Assembly (NCBI GenBank): GCA_018815145.1
Contig: JAHIYL010000002.1
Span: 1 to 6,578 of the forward strand
DNA length: 6,578 bases
Source of the DNA: Nanobdellota archaeon
GTDB lineage: Archaea > Nanobdellota > Nanobdellia > Woesearchaeales > GW2011-AR15
Direction of reading: 5' to 3'
Part shown: one piece after another, positions 1-6,576 of the stretch
How positions within the stretch are numbered: the stretch's first letter is position 1
Layout: each line of letters begins with the position of its first letter
Translations under genes and position numbers: made by a program
Notes under the pieces: generated by a model
Databases searched by the model: none
Told to the model about the DNA's origin: nothing
Seen by the model: the letters and a program-made list of their open reading frames with translations, nothing else

Positions 1-450
1 ATGATCTTCATTAATCCATTCTGGTTTTTTGTGGCCAGCTTCTTTTATGGTTACATTTTTATTTTTTGCCCGTGCAAAATATACCAGATTGAGTGAATCA
101 GTTCCAAATCCATGGCCGGCAGGATCTGTTCCAAAAAAAGTCCTGCCTGTTCCCATAAATGATATATCATAGATATCAAGTCCGCATTCCTTTTCTACTC
201 TTTTTACTAAGGAATCTTCTGTATGCATACCTCTTGTTATATAACCACCGATCGGCCATTGCAGCCCGATGCCGGGAGCAACCTCGTCTCTTGTGACAAC
301 AAGTATCTTTCCATCATGCTCGATAAATACATCATGGCAGCGGATGACATAATTAGGATGGACATATTTGTGATAGAATCTTTTGATGAATCCATTATGT
401 AGCTTCTCCTCTAAACCTGTTGCATCAGACGGGACCAGATAATCTTTCAT
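1..450 (-). CDS. Nudix-fold protein with a degenerate Nudix box (partial, runs off the window)
   Basis: The visible 150 codons read from the ATG at 450 to the left edge with no stop, so the C-terminus is missing. The chain has Nudix architecture: a strand with a hydrophobic core (VFIEHDGKILVVTR, residues 41-54), then LQWPIGGY leading into a Nudix-box-like stretch at residues 69-91, then NLVYFARA (121-128), which resembles the later core strand. Against the consensus GX5EX7REUXEEXGU, the first Gly (69), the last Glu (88), Gly90 and Leu91 are kept, but the other key positions read Met75, Lys83, Arg84 and Lys87. Family members hydrolyse nucleoside diphosphates linked to another moiety. Loss of metal-binding acids makes ordinary hydrolysis doubtful, so substrate binding, altered chemistry or regulation are alternatives. 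The gene starts 17 nt after the isomerase gene and is probably co-transcribed with it. An in-frame GTG at 471 overlaps the upstream stop (GTGA) and would add seven residues; neither start has a good ribosome binding site. Confidence 0.75.
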   Translation of the reverse strand, partial: MKDYLVPSDATGLEEKLHNGFIKRFYHKYVHPNYVIRCHDVFIEHDGKILVVTRDEVAPGIGLQWPIGGYITRGMHTEDSLVKRVEKECGLDIYDISFMGTGRTFFGTDPAGHGFGTDSLNLVYFARAKNKNVTIKEAGHKKPEWINEDH

Positions 451-467
451 TTTAACAGAAAATTGAT

Positions 468-1403
468 TCACCCTGCCTGTCTTTGGATACCCATTTGGTC
501 AAAATACTGTGCTTGTGAGATAATTCTGTAAGGAGGACCTTCAGGCATCAGTATCCTGGTCTCTCTTCTTACATCCTTACTTGAGAAGATATCAGCCGGA
601 TCCCAGCTTGAATCTGATGTCTCGAGTGCGACCATGCCATTTATCCCTGCGATGACAGAATGTGAAGTGTTTGTTGATAATTCATAGCTTTCTCCTACTT
701 TCATTTTGATTACAACCTGGTTTTTACCTTCATATATATGAGCCATTTGAGGTTCTTTTAGATATTCCATTACTTCATGCCCTTCAATTGGCAGCTCCTC
801 ATGAGGTCCGCCCAGAGATTCGCCAATATAAAATCCTTCACCATAAAGAACAGTGAATGTCTCTCCTTTTCCTTTTTTTACGGTTCCTCCACTATCTGTA
901 GCGTATTTTTCTGCCAGTTCTCCTTGTTCAATTGACCATTGTTTTTTAGGATCAGGTACTAAATAGTCAAAATCATCTATTGGATATTCTGGAAGTTCTC
1001 CTTGATTTCGTCCAAATTCAGTATTAATCTCACTCAGGTCTATAAGATCTTCCAGTCCAGTTGGTCGATCTGAACCACTTTTTACAATATATACTGTCTG
1101 ATGCCTATGGTCTGGCAATAGTTGACCCGGCTTCCAAGCAAGGAATTTTGCACAACGGGTAGCGGAATTTTCAATCATATATACCCCAAGTCCGATATTG
1201 TCAAAATCTCCTAATCCAGATTCAATATTATCTAACTCAGATGAAGGAACAGTGTCGCCAATTTTATATCCGGGATTTGTCAGGGAAAAATCAGCAACTT
1301 CAATTAGTCTTTTATTCTCTATAAATTTAAAAGACGGCATTGCTTTGTCCATTAATCTGGCATAAGCCTCCTGTTCTTTTTCATATCTCTCTTTAGTAAG
1401 CAT
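468..1403 (-). CDS. Cupin sugar isomerase, D-lyxose/D-mannose isomerase family
   Basis: This 311-residue protein looks like a cupin aldose-ketose isomerase of the D-lyxose isomerase type (family of Bacillus YdaE and the E. coli enzyme), which interconverts D-lyxose/D-xylulose or D-mannose/D-fructose with a divalent metal. Numbered from the ATG at 1403, the metal ligands are visible in order: His99 and His101 in PGQLLPDHRH, Glu181 in GETFTVLYG, and His248 in STNTSH. The flanking phrases (CAKFLAWKPGQ, ETFTVLYGEGFYI, TNTSH, DIFSS) follow the order I remember for YdaE. The exact sugar cannot be read from sequence. Between the HxH pair and the Glu lie 79 residues, where YdaE from memory has only about a dozen, so there is a large acidic insert. 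A TTG at 1412 would extend the frame by three residues, but it lies 1 nt from GGAGG (1414-1418), whereas the ATG at 1403 has 10 nt spacing, so the ATG is preferred. It is probably first in an operon with the Nudix-like gene. Confidence 0.78.
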   Translation of the reverse strand: MLTKERYEKEQEAYARLMDKAMPSFKFIENKRLIEVADFSLTNPGYKIGDTVPSSELDNIESGLGDFDNIGLGVYMIENSATRCAKFLAWKPGQLLPDHRHQTVYIVKSGSDRPTGLEDLIDLSEINTEFGRNQGELPEYPIDDFDYLVPDPKKQWSIEQGELAEKYATDSGGTVKKGKGETFTVLYGEGFYIGESLGGPHEELPIEGHEVMEYLKEPQMAHIYEGKNQVVIKMKVGESYELSTNTSHSVIAGINGMVALETSDSSWDPADIFSSKDVRRETRILMPEGPPYRIISQAQYFDQMGIQRQAG

Positions 1404-1413
1404 TTTTTCCAAT

Positions 1414-1418
1414 CCTCC
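1414..1418 (-). promoter_or_regulatory. Shine-Dalgarno site of the sugar isomerase gene
   Basis: GGAGG on the minus strand lies 10 nt before the ATG at 1403. It decides the start, because the upstream in-frame TTG at 1412 would be only 1 nt away. It is the only clear Shine-Dalgarno sequence in the window; the other complete genes appear to lack one. Confidence 0.6.
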
Positions 1419-1444
1419 ACATCTGTTTTAATTGGCGTATCATA

Positions 1445-1458
1445 TTTTATATATAAAA
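1445..1458. promoter_or_regulatory. Palindromic TATA-like box in the divergent isomerase/protease-like promoter region
   Basis: TTTTATATATAAAA is a perfect 14-bp palindrome in the 101-bp gap between divergent genes. As an archaeal TATA box on the minus strand it would place the transcript start near 1426, about 23 nt before the isomerase ATG and just upstream of its GGAGG. The purine-rich TTGAAAAC next to it on that side resembles a TFB-recognition element. On the plus strand it would give a start near 1478 and a leader of about 27 nt for the 834-residue gene. A second AT-rich candidate for that gene is the TTTATTAA near 1475-1482, which would suit a leaderless transcript. This is inferred from position and composition only. 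Confidence 0.4.
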
Positions 1459-1504
1459 GTTTTCAATAATTAAATTTATTAACTGAAAAAATATCAATTA
1501 TTCA

Positions 1505-4009
1505 ATGAAGCCTGTTTTCAAAAATTACTTTTTTATTTTTTTGATTGTGATAATGATTGCAATTGTTACGTTGTCTGCTTTTAAAAAAACTTCACTACAA
1601 AAAAATTTTGAACAGGATCCAAGTGCTGATGGTGCTTACATTGCTGACAGTGTGGATGGAGGAGGAGATGCTGATCCTGCAGACACCAATCCTGATGAAT
1701 ATGATGAGGCAATTTTTGAAGGGCTGCATCATCCGGGCCATGATCCAGTCCCAATCGAGGAATTTATTGGAAATTATGAAGGACTGATTGCTATAGGTCA
1801 ATTTAGAATAACTGAGCTATCAGAATTTGATTTCACAGGTAAAGAAGGATTAAAACCTATTGTTGATAAAAAGAAAGAGAAAATCATGAATGGCATTGCA
1901 TTTCTCGAAAAAATAAGGGACAATCCAGCCATGGTTGACCTTGATGGTGACAGCAAAGTCTCAGATTTTGAGCGTGGCATGCTGGAGCCGGATCTGTCAA
2001 ATTCTGTCTTTGATATCAGGAGTGAGATATACCTGGGCGATGACCCTGAGATCCTTGAACACATCTATAATGGAGAGACAGTGTTTGAGGTTGATGCCGG
2101 TGAGTCAGCTCTATCATTCTCACCAATTACAGGCAATGCAGTGCGGATCGTCAATAGAGAAGACTTTGGGCAGGAGAATAAGCAGGATGACGAATGCTTT
2201 GGAAGAAATTATGTTGAGATAATCATTGAAGGAGGATTGTTAGAAGATAAGGGATTTATGCAAATTCTTGACAATTACATCAACGCTGAAGAACGTCGTG
2301 GGAAATACTGCCTATACCCATATGCTTGGAATGATGTATTTGCAGACAGCTTGGAAGATAAGGCAATAAGACTGAGGACCCATCTTGTGCAGGAATGGAA
2401 CAATGACAAGGAACACTTCAAAGGCGCATTATTCATAGGTAACATTCCTTATTATGTATTTTATCATAGAAATAAAAATGATCCAGCAGAAACCTATGGT
2501 ACAAAGGTGAGTGACTTGTTCTTTATGGATTTGGACGGCAAAATGCGGACCAAAGAGATTGGTCATGATTGCCATTTCATTCACATATGTTCCATATATT
2601 CAACTCCAGAGGAATGCAATAGTAAATATGTAAAATCTGAAGCAGGTGAGGAAAATGCTTGCATATGGGATGATGCTAAAGAAAGATGCAGGGATTCTGT
2701 GGATTGTGCTGAACTCTCACCAGATTTATGTATTGACCAGCAAACATGCATGCTGAAACCGATAATGGTATCAACCCATGAAAAGGGTACTGATGATTTC
2801 ACTGGTACAGTTACTGGCGATATCTATGCAGAGATTTTTGTCTCAAGATTCTATCCTCCTGTTGAAGATGAAAAAGTGGAAATGCTCAAGCACCTGCTAT
2901 CGAAGATAATTGATGCAAAGGAAGGAAAGACATTCCTTAACCATAATGCAGTTTGGTTCAAGTACAGTTACAATACCCCTTCTTTATCCATAGGAATTGA
3001 GGATTCCATTACATCCATATACCCTGATTTCAGCAGTGCCTTCAGATCTGATAGTCAGTACCCATTAAAAAATACTTATGATCTTAATTTTTTCCGGGGG
3101 ATGTATCAAAATAATGAGCTTGCTGTCATGGAAATACATAGTACGGCTAAATTCTTGTTTTTTGATGAGGAAGATGTACTGCAAGTTCCTTCAATGGTGT
3201 TAAACAATGATGACATAAAAATTCTGAACCCTTATTTTTATTTTGTTCTTTCAGGTTCTTGCTCGGTGGCTGATATCACTCAGCCAAACTACATTGGCGG
3301 GCAGTTCCTGTTCCATGATTCAGATTATGTAATAACATTCTTTGGGAACAGTGGAGGAGGTTACTTGTATGACATTGATGTATTCCTGATTTTCCTGTCA
3401 CAAAAACAGGATTTCGGCACAGCATATATGACGTGGATGAATCATAGATTGTTGCAGGTCGAAGGTGCCGGCCAGATTGAAAAAAGATACTATGACTACG
3501 GAAGGATGCTGATGGGAGACCCGTTCCTCACTTTGAATGAACTGCAGCCTTCACCGGAATATTTCAATTATATTTACAATTCAGGTGATAATTTGCTAAA
3601 ATATAAGTGCGGATTGTGTCTCAGTGAGAGGAATAATATATATAAAATATTTGAAGATGGTGATTTATGTAAAAGCATGCTGATAACAAACAACGAAGAT
3701 GAAAAAATCTATCTTGACAGCAAAATGAACCCTTTTGTGTGCATCGATGATAAATGGAAAAATGCTGGCTGCTGGGCCACTGCTTCAAGCAGAAAAAATG
3801 ATTTGTCAGTAGTAATATATAGGCTAGGCGACAAAAGTTATCCATTGCCACCGGATATCTACACAAGGCCATTCATCATAACAACACCAGATATATCTTA
3901 TCCTGATATTGAGACTGGAAAATCATTTATCTGCAAAGAACAGTCATGGAGCAAAAAAAGTGAAATCAAACTTCTGCTGGATTTACTTCAGAGTCTCTTT
4001 AGTCCTTAG
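1505..4009 (+). CDS. Membrane-anchored or secreted gingipain-like (C25-type) cysteine protease with cysteine-rich modules
   Basis: The 834-residue product has a basic start, one hydrophobic segment (about 8-25) acting as signal peptide or anchor, and an acidic low-complexity linker (36-85). An EF-hand-like loop follows at 145-156 (DLDGDSKVSDFE). Residues about 231-680 show, in order, landmarks I associate with peptidase family C25: strand YVEIII (236-241), GALFIGNIP (307-315), SDLFFMDLDG (336-345), AEIFVSRFYP (442-451), a candidate catalytic His545 in MEIHS, candidate nucleophile Cys586 in LSGSCS, and the closing MGDPFLTL (670-677). The His context is IHS rather than the usual GHG, so activity is unproven. 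A cysteine-rich insert (Cys356-Cys415, eight Cys) splits the domain, and a second cysteine-rich region covers about 700-834. Apart from Cys586 there are 16 cysteines, an even number that would suit disulfides outside the cell. The start has no Shine-Dalgarno sequence. The last 27 bp overlap the end of convergent uvrC. I base the family call on motif order, not on a search. Confidence 0.6.
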   Translation: MKPVFKNYFFIFLIVIMIAIVTLSAFKKTSLQKNFEQDPSADGAYIADSVDGGGDADPADTNPDEYDEAIFEGLHHPGHDPVPIEEFIGNYEGLIAIGQFRITELSEFDFTGKEGLKPIVDKKKEKIMNGIAFLEKIRDNPAMVDLDGDSKVSDFERGMLEPDLSNSVFDIRSEIYLGDDPEILEHIYNGETVFEVDAGESALSFSPITGNAVRIVNREDFGQENKQDDECFGRNYVEIIIEGGLLEDKGFMQILDNYINAEERRGKYCLYPYAWNDVFADSLEDKAIRLRTHLVQEWNNDKEHFKGALFIGNIPYYVFYHRNKNDPAETYGTKVSDLFFMDLDGKMRTKEIGHDCHFIHICSIYSTPEECNSKYVKSEAGEENACIWDDAKERCRDSVDCAELSPDLCIDQQTCMLKPIMVSTHEKGTDDFTGTVTGDIYAEIFVSRFYPPVEDEKVEMLKHLLSKIIDAKEGKTFLNHNAVWFKYSYNTPSLSIGIEDSITSIYPDFSSAFRSDSQYPLKNTYDLNFFRGMYQNNELAVMEIHSTAKFLFFDEEDVLQVPSMVLNNDDIKILNPYFYFVLSGSCSVADITQPNYIGGQFLFHDSDYVITFFGNSGGGYLYDIDVFLIFLSQKQDFGTAYMTWMNHRLLQVEGAGQIEKRYYDYGRMLMGDPFLTLNELQPSPEYFNYIYNSGDNLLKYKCGLCLSERNNIYKIFEDGDLCKSMLITNNEDEKIYLDSKMNPFVCIDDKWKNAGCWATASSRKNDLSVVIYRLGDKSYPLPPDIYTRPFIITTPDISYPDIETGKSFICKEQSWSKKSEIKLLLDLLQSLFSP

Positions 4010-5527
4010 CAATTTATTATACTTAATCGCAAACCTATGTGCCTCGTCCCTTATCTGCCTCAGGAAAAGAAGTGACCTGTCATTTTTCTTCAAGACTATG
4101 GGTTCAGTTGATGCCGGTGTGAATATCTCTTCCTCCCGTTTGGCGAGCGCAATTATTGGCACACTTAGGTTTAATTCTTTAAGCTCTTTCAATGCTGCTG
4201 AGAGCTGCCCTTTTCCGCCGTCAATCACAATGAGATCAGGGAAACGTTGCTTTTCATTCTTCAATCTGGTGTAACGTCTTTTTACAACTTCAGCAATGCC
4301 TGCAAAATCATCAATTTTATCGATTGAACGGATCCTGAATCTCCTGTAATTACTCTTGTCTGGAATGCCGTTCCTGAACTGGACCATTGATCCTGCTGTT
4401 GATGTGCCTGAAAGATGCGATATATCAAAGCATTCGACGACAGATGGTGGATTGTTCAGATTAAGGCTTTTTTGCAGGAATTCAACCTTTTCAATGTTCC
4501 CAAAGTGTGTGATCTCAATATTTCTTCTGACAAGCCGGAGCAATTTTGATTTTTCTCCTTTTTCAGGAATTATGACTCTGACATTGGTTTTTTTCCTTTT
4601 TTGCAGGAATATTCTTAATGCATCACTGATATTTTTGGGAAGGATGAGTTCTTTTGGTATTGTGTGCTCAGAATAGTATTGTGATAGGAAATTCTCAAAA
4701 AAGTCTTCATTATAGTCAAATGTGAATTCCTGCTTGTTTTCCAGAATACCTTTCTTAATATTGAAGAGCATCAGATAGACAATGCTGTCTTTCACAACAT
4801 AGTTTATTATGTCTTCATTATACCTTTTCTGACGCTCCATATTCTGTTTTTCCTCAAGCCATTCAACAGCTTCTATCTGTTTCCTGATCTCAAGGGCTCT
4901 TTCATATTCCTGTTGTTTGGAATATTCCAGCATCTGTTTTTTAAGTCTCCTGATTAAAGGCATGATATTGCCCTTCAGCACAAACCTGATATTGTCAAGT
5001 TTCTTTTTGTATTCCTCCCGGGAGATAAGTCCAATGCAGGGTGCATCACATAATCCGATGTGATATCTAAGGCATGCTTTTTTTGGAAATCTTCTGCAGG
5101 TCCTGAGCTTGAATGACTTTCTTAGTAGTTCCAGTATATAATCTCTTGTCTCTGCTGATGTGAATGGCCCGAAGAAGCTGCCCTTCCCTGTCTTTTTCCG
5201 GGCAATCATCAATCTGGGAAATTTTTCATCAGGTATCTCGATATAGGCATATCTCTTTGCATCCAGGAGATTGATGTTGTATTTCGGCCTATGTTTTTTT
5301 ATCAGGTTGTTCTCAAGAATCAATGCCTCTACTTCACTATCGGTAACGATATAGTCAACATCATCTATGTTTCCCACCAGAGCAGTTGTCTTTGGATCCA
5401 GTATCTTTTTGGAGAAATAACTGCCTACTCTTTTTTTCAGGTTCTTGGCTTTGCCGATATATATGATTCTGTCTTTTTTATCTTTGAAAAGATAGCATCC
5501 CGGGTTGGATGGAAGCGTGAATTGCAT
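3983..5527 (-). CDS. uvrC: Excinuclease ABC subunit C (UvrC), compact form without C-terminal HhH domain
   Basis: UvrC makes the dual incisions of nucleotide excision repair in the cytoplasm with UvrA and UvrB. All 514 residues align in family order. The GIY-YIG nuclease is N-terminal (GCYLF at 10-14, YIGKAKNLKKRV at 23-34, catalytic Glu72 in LENNLIK). A four-cysteine cluster follows (Cys144, 152, 160, 164), the ligand set known to hold a 4Fe-4S cluster in UvrC. The UVR motif for UvrB contact is at about 207-228 (EYERALEIRKQIEAVEWL). The RNase H-like nuclease keeps its DDH triad: Asp368 in ECFDISH, Asp436 in VIDGGKGQL, and His497 in DEAHRFA. The chain stops 17 residues after that His, where bacterial proteins of about 600 residues continue into a helix-hairpin-helix domain. 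No such sequence continues beyond the stop. The ATG at 5527 has no Shine-Dalgarno sequence and a TATA-like box 28 nt upstream. The 3' end overlaps the convergent protease-like gene by 27 bp. Confidence 0.97.
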   Translation of the reverse strand: MQFTLPSNPGCYLFKDKKDRIIYIGKAKNLKKRVGSYFSKKILDPKTTALVGNIDDVDYIVTDSEVEALILENNLIKKHRPKYNINLLDAKRYAYIEIPDEKFPRLMIARKKTGKGSFFGPFTSAETRDYILELLRKSFKLRTCRRFPKKACLRYHIGLCDAPCIGLISREEYKKKLDNIRFVLKGNIMPLIRRLKKQMLEYSKQQEYERALEIRKQIEAVEWLEEKQNMERQKRYNEDIINYVVKDSIVYLMLFNIKKGILENKQEFTFDYNEDFFENFLSQYYSEHTIPKELILPKNISDALRIFLQKRKKTNVRVIIPEKGEKSKLLRLVRRNIEITHFGNIEKVEFLQKSLNLNNPPSVVECFDISHLSGTSTAGSMVQFRNGIPDKSNYRRFRIRSIDKIDDFAGIAEVVKRRYTRLKNEKQRFPDLIVIDGGKGQLSAALKELKELNLSVPIIALAKREEEIFTPASTEPIVLKKNDRSLLFLRQIRDEAHRFAIKYNKLLRTKETLK

Positions 5528-5549
5528 AAAAAAGAGTAAAGTGAGGGAG

Positions 5550-5560
5550 TTTTAAAAAAA
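5550..5560 (-). promoter_or_regulatory. Candidate TATA box for uvrC
   Basis: On the minus strand TTTTTTTAAAA is centred about 28 nt upstream of the uvrC ATG. With no Shine-Dalgarno sequence between them, this fits an archaeal leaderless or nearly leaderless transcript. AT-rich runs are common in this DNA, so the call rests mainly on spacing. Confidence 0.35.
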
Positions 5561-5608
5561 TATGGGGTGGATGTGCCTGGAGTCAGACAGTTTTGCAATT
5601 ACTGCATC

Positions 5609-5620
5609 AAATCATGATTT
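5609..5620. repeat. 12-bp perfect palindrome in the uvrC/HAD intergenic region
   Basis: AAATCATGATTT equals its own reverse complement. It lies 34 bp before the TATA-like element of the HAD gene and 82 bp before the uvrC start. The position suits a dimeric regulator site. The related 8-mer CATCAAAT occurs at 5605-5612 and again at 5677-5684, next to the HAD start. A palindrome of this length can arise by chance in AT-rich DNA. Confidence 0.3.
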
Positions 5621-5653
5621 TTTTGTTTCAATAGCAAAAAATTTTGAAGCAGG

Positions 5654-5666
5654 TTTTTTATGTAAA
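5654..5666 (+). promoter_or_regulatory. Candidate TATA box for the HAD hydrolase gene
   Basis: TTTTTTATGTAAA is centred 26 nt before the ATG at 5686, the distance expected if transcription starts at the start codon itself. The purine-rich GAAGCAGG just upstream could serve as a TFB-recognition element. No Shine-Dalgarno sequence precedes the ATG, which agrees with a leaderless mRNA. Confidence 0.4.
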
Positions 5667-5685
5667 TTTTGTGAATCATCAAATT

Positions 5686-6576
5686 ATGTCAATCACACAT
5701 ATAATTCTCGATTTTGACGGCACTCTGACCAATGTATTTGAAGAATTGAAAGACTATGATAATGACTATACAGTCACTCTTGCCGAATTACTGGATGCAG
5801 ATGTTGAAATTCTATGGGAAATATATCAGGAGACCAAAATGGAAGTTATTAATGATCCTTCCAAAGGTTGGTCATATAATGGACAGATAGTCTGTCATGC
5901 AAATGCAGATCCATATATGCCGGTAAATACAGTCTTTCCTGAAGTCCTCCAGATATTAAGAGATGGTGAGTATGACTCTCTTGGAGATAGGTTGAGTGCT
6001 TTTTACAAAGAACTGAATTTTGATGCAAAAGTGTTTGAAGGTAAAACAAATGAAGATATTTTGGAAAAAGCCTACCAAAAGTCAAAGAAAAAGACAGGCA
6101 TAATTTATAGAGAAGGATTAGAAACTTTCCTGCAAAAATTGACTGCAAAGTACAGTGTAGCAATTGTAACTAGCTCCGGGGAAAGTGATGTGAAGGACAT
6201 TGTTGAAAAACTTGGATACAAGGGAATTATTGAAGTAGTTGGCGATGCCTACAAGCATGACAATAATCCTGATTTTACAGAAGTTGAAGCTGAGCATCGG
6301 ATAGAAGGGTTACCTAGGCCAGTCCTTCTCAGAAGAGAAAAATATTTTGACAAACTCAAAGAATTAGAGACTGAAAAAGGATTCAGACCGGAAAATACTG
6401 CAGTTATAGGTGATATCTATGAACTTGATCTGGCACTTCCAGAACATTTAGGTTACACTGCAATCCAATTAAGGACTGAAGGAACACCTGAATATGAAGC
6501 CCAATATCATGCAGCAGCTAAAAATACACATCTATTTGACAATTATTCACAGATATTGGACTTTTTCGAACTCTAA
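5686..6576 (+). CDS. HAD-superfamily hydrolase (putative phosphatase)
   Basis: This 296-residue cytoplasmic protein carries the HAD phosphatase motifs. Motif I is LDFDGTLT with nucleophile Asp9 and general acid Asp11. Motif II is AIVTSSG with Thr162/Ser163. Motif III could be Lys190 (GDAYKHD) or Lys219 (RREKYF). Motif IV is IGDIYELD with Asp243 and Asp248. Some 145 residues separate motifs I and II, so there is a sizeable cap (about 16-140) that would set substrate choice; it contains no motif I recognise, so the substrate is unknown. Sugar phosphates or nucleotides are common for such proteins, and the nearby sugar isomerase and Nudix-like genes would suit a sugar role, but that is inference. 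An in-frame TTG at 5644 would add 14 residues. The ATG at 5686 is preferred because the first strand and motif I follow at once, as is usual, and because a TATA-like box sits 26 nt upstream. The stop ends 2 nt before the window edge. Confidence 0.85.
   Translation: MSITHIILDFDGTLTNVFEELKDYDNDYTVTLAELLDADVEILWEIYQETKMEVINDPSKGWSYNGQIVCHANADPYMPVNTVFPEVLQILRDGEYDSLGDRLSAFYKELNFDAKVFEGKTNEDILEKAYQKSKKKTGIIYREGLETFLQKLTAKYSVAIVTSSGESDVKDIVEKLGYKGIIEVVGDAYKHDNNPDFTEVEAEHRIEGLPRPVLLRREKYFDKLKELETEKGFRPENTAVIGDIYELDLALPEHLGYTAIQLRTEGTPEYEAQYHAAAKNTHLFDNYSQILDFFEL

Noticed and set aside
1404..1412. TTG start at 1412 for the isomerase gene
   Set aside because: GGAGG would be only 1 nt away. The ATG at 1403 has usable spacing.
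1598..1615. Similarity of CAAAAAAATTTTGAACAGG near 1598-1616 to CAAAAAATTTTGAAGCAGG near 5635-5653
   Set aside because: Short, imperfect and A/T-run based; one copy is inside a gene and the other intergenic, so chance is likely.
1557..2222. Several open frames of 68-95 codons on both strands inside the 834-residue gene
   Set aside because: They lie wholly or almost wholly within a long coding frame with recognisable domain order, and show no motif or start signal of their own.
3909..4676. Plus-strand open frames across the 3' part of uvrC
   Set aside because: They are opposite-strand shadows; uvrC is certain here and their translations show no known motif.
5644..5685. TTG start at 5644 for the HAD gene
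   Set aside because: The extra 14 residues precede the usual first strand of the fold and would include the candidate TATA box; the ATG at 5686 fits better.
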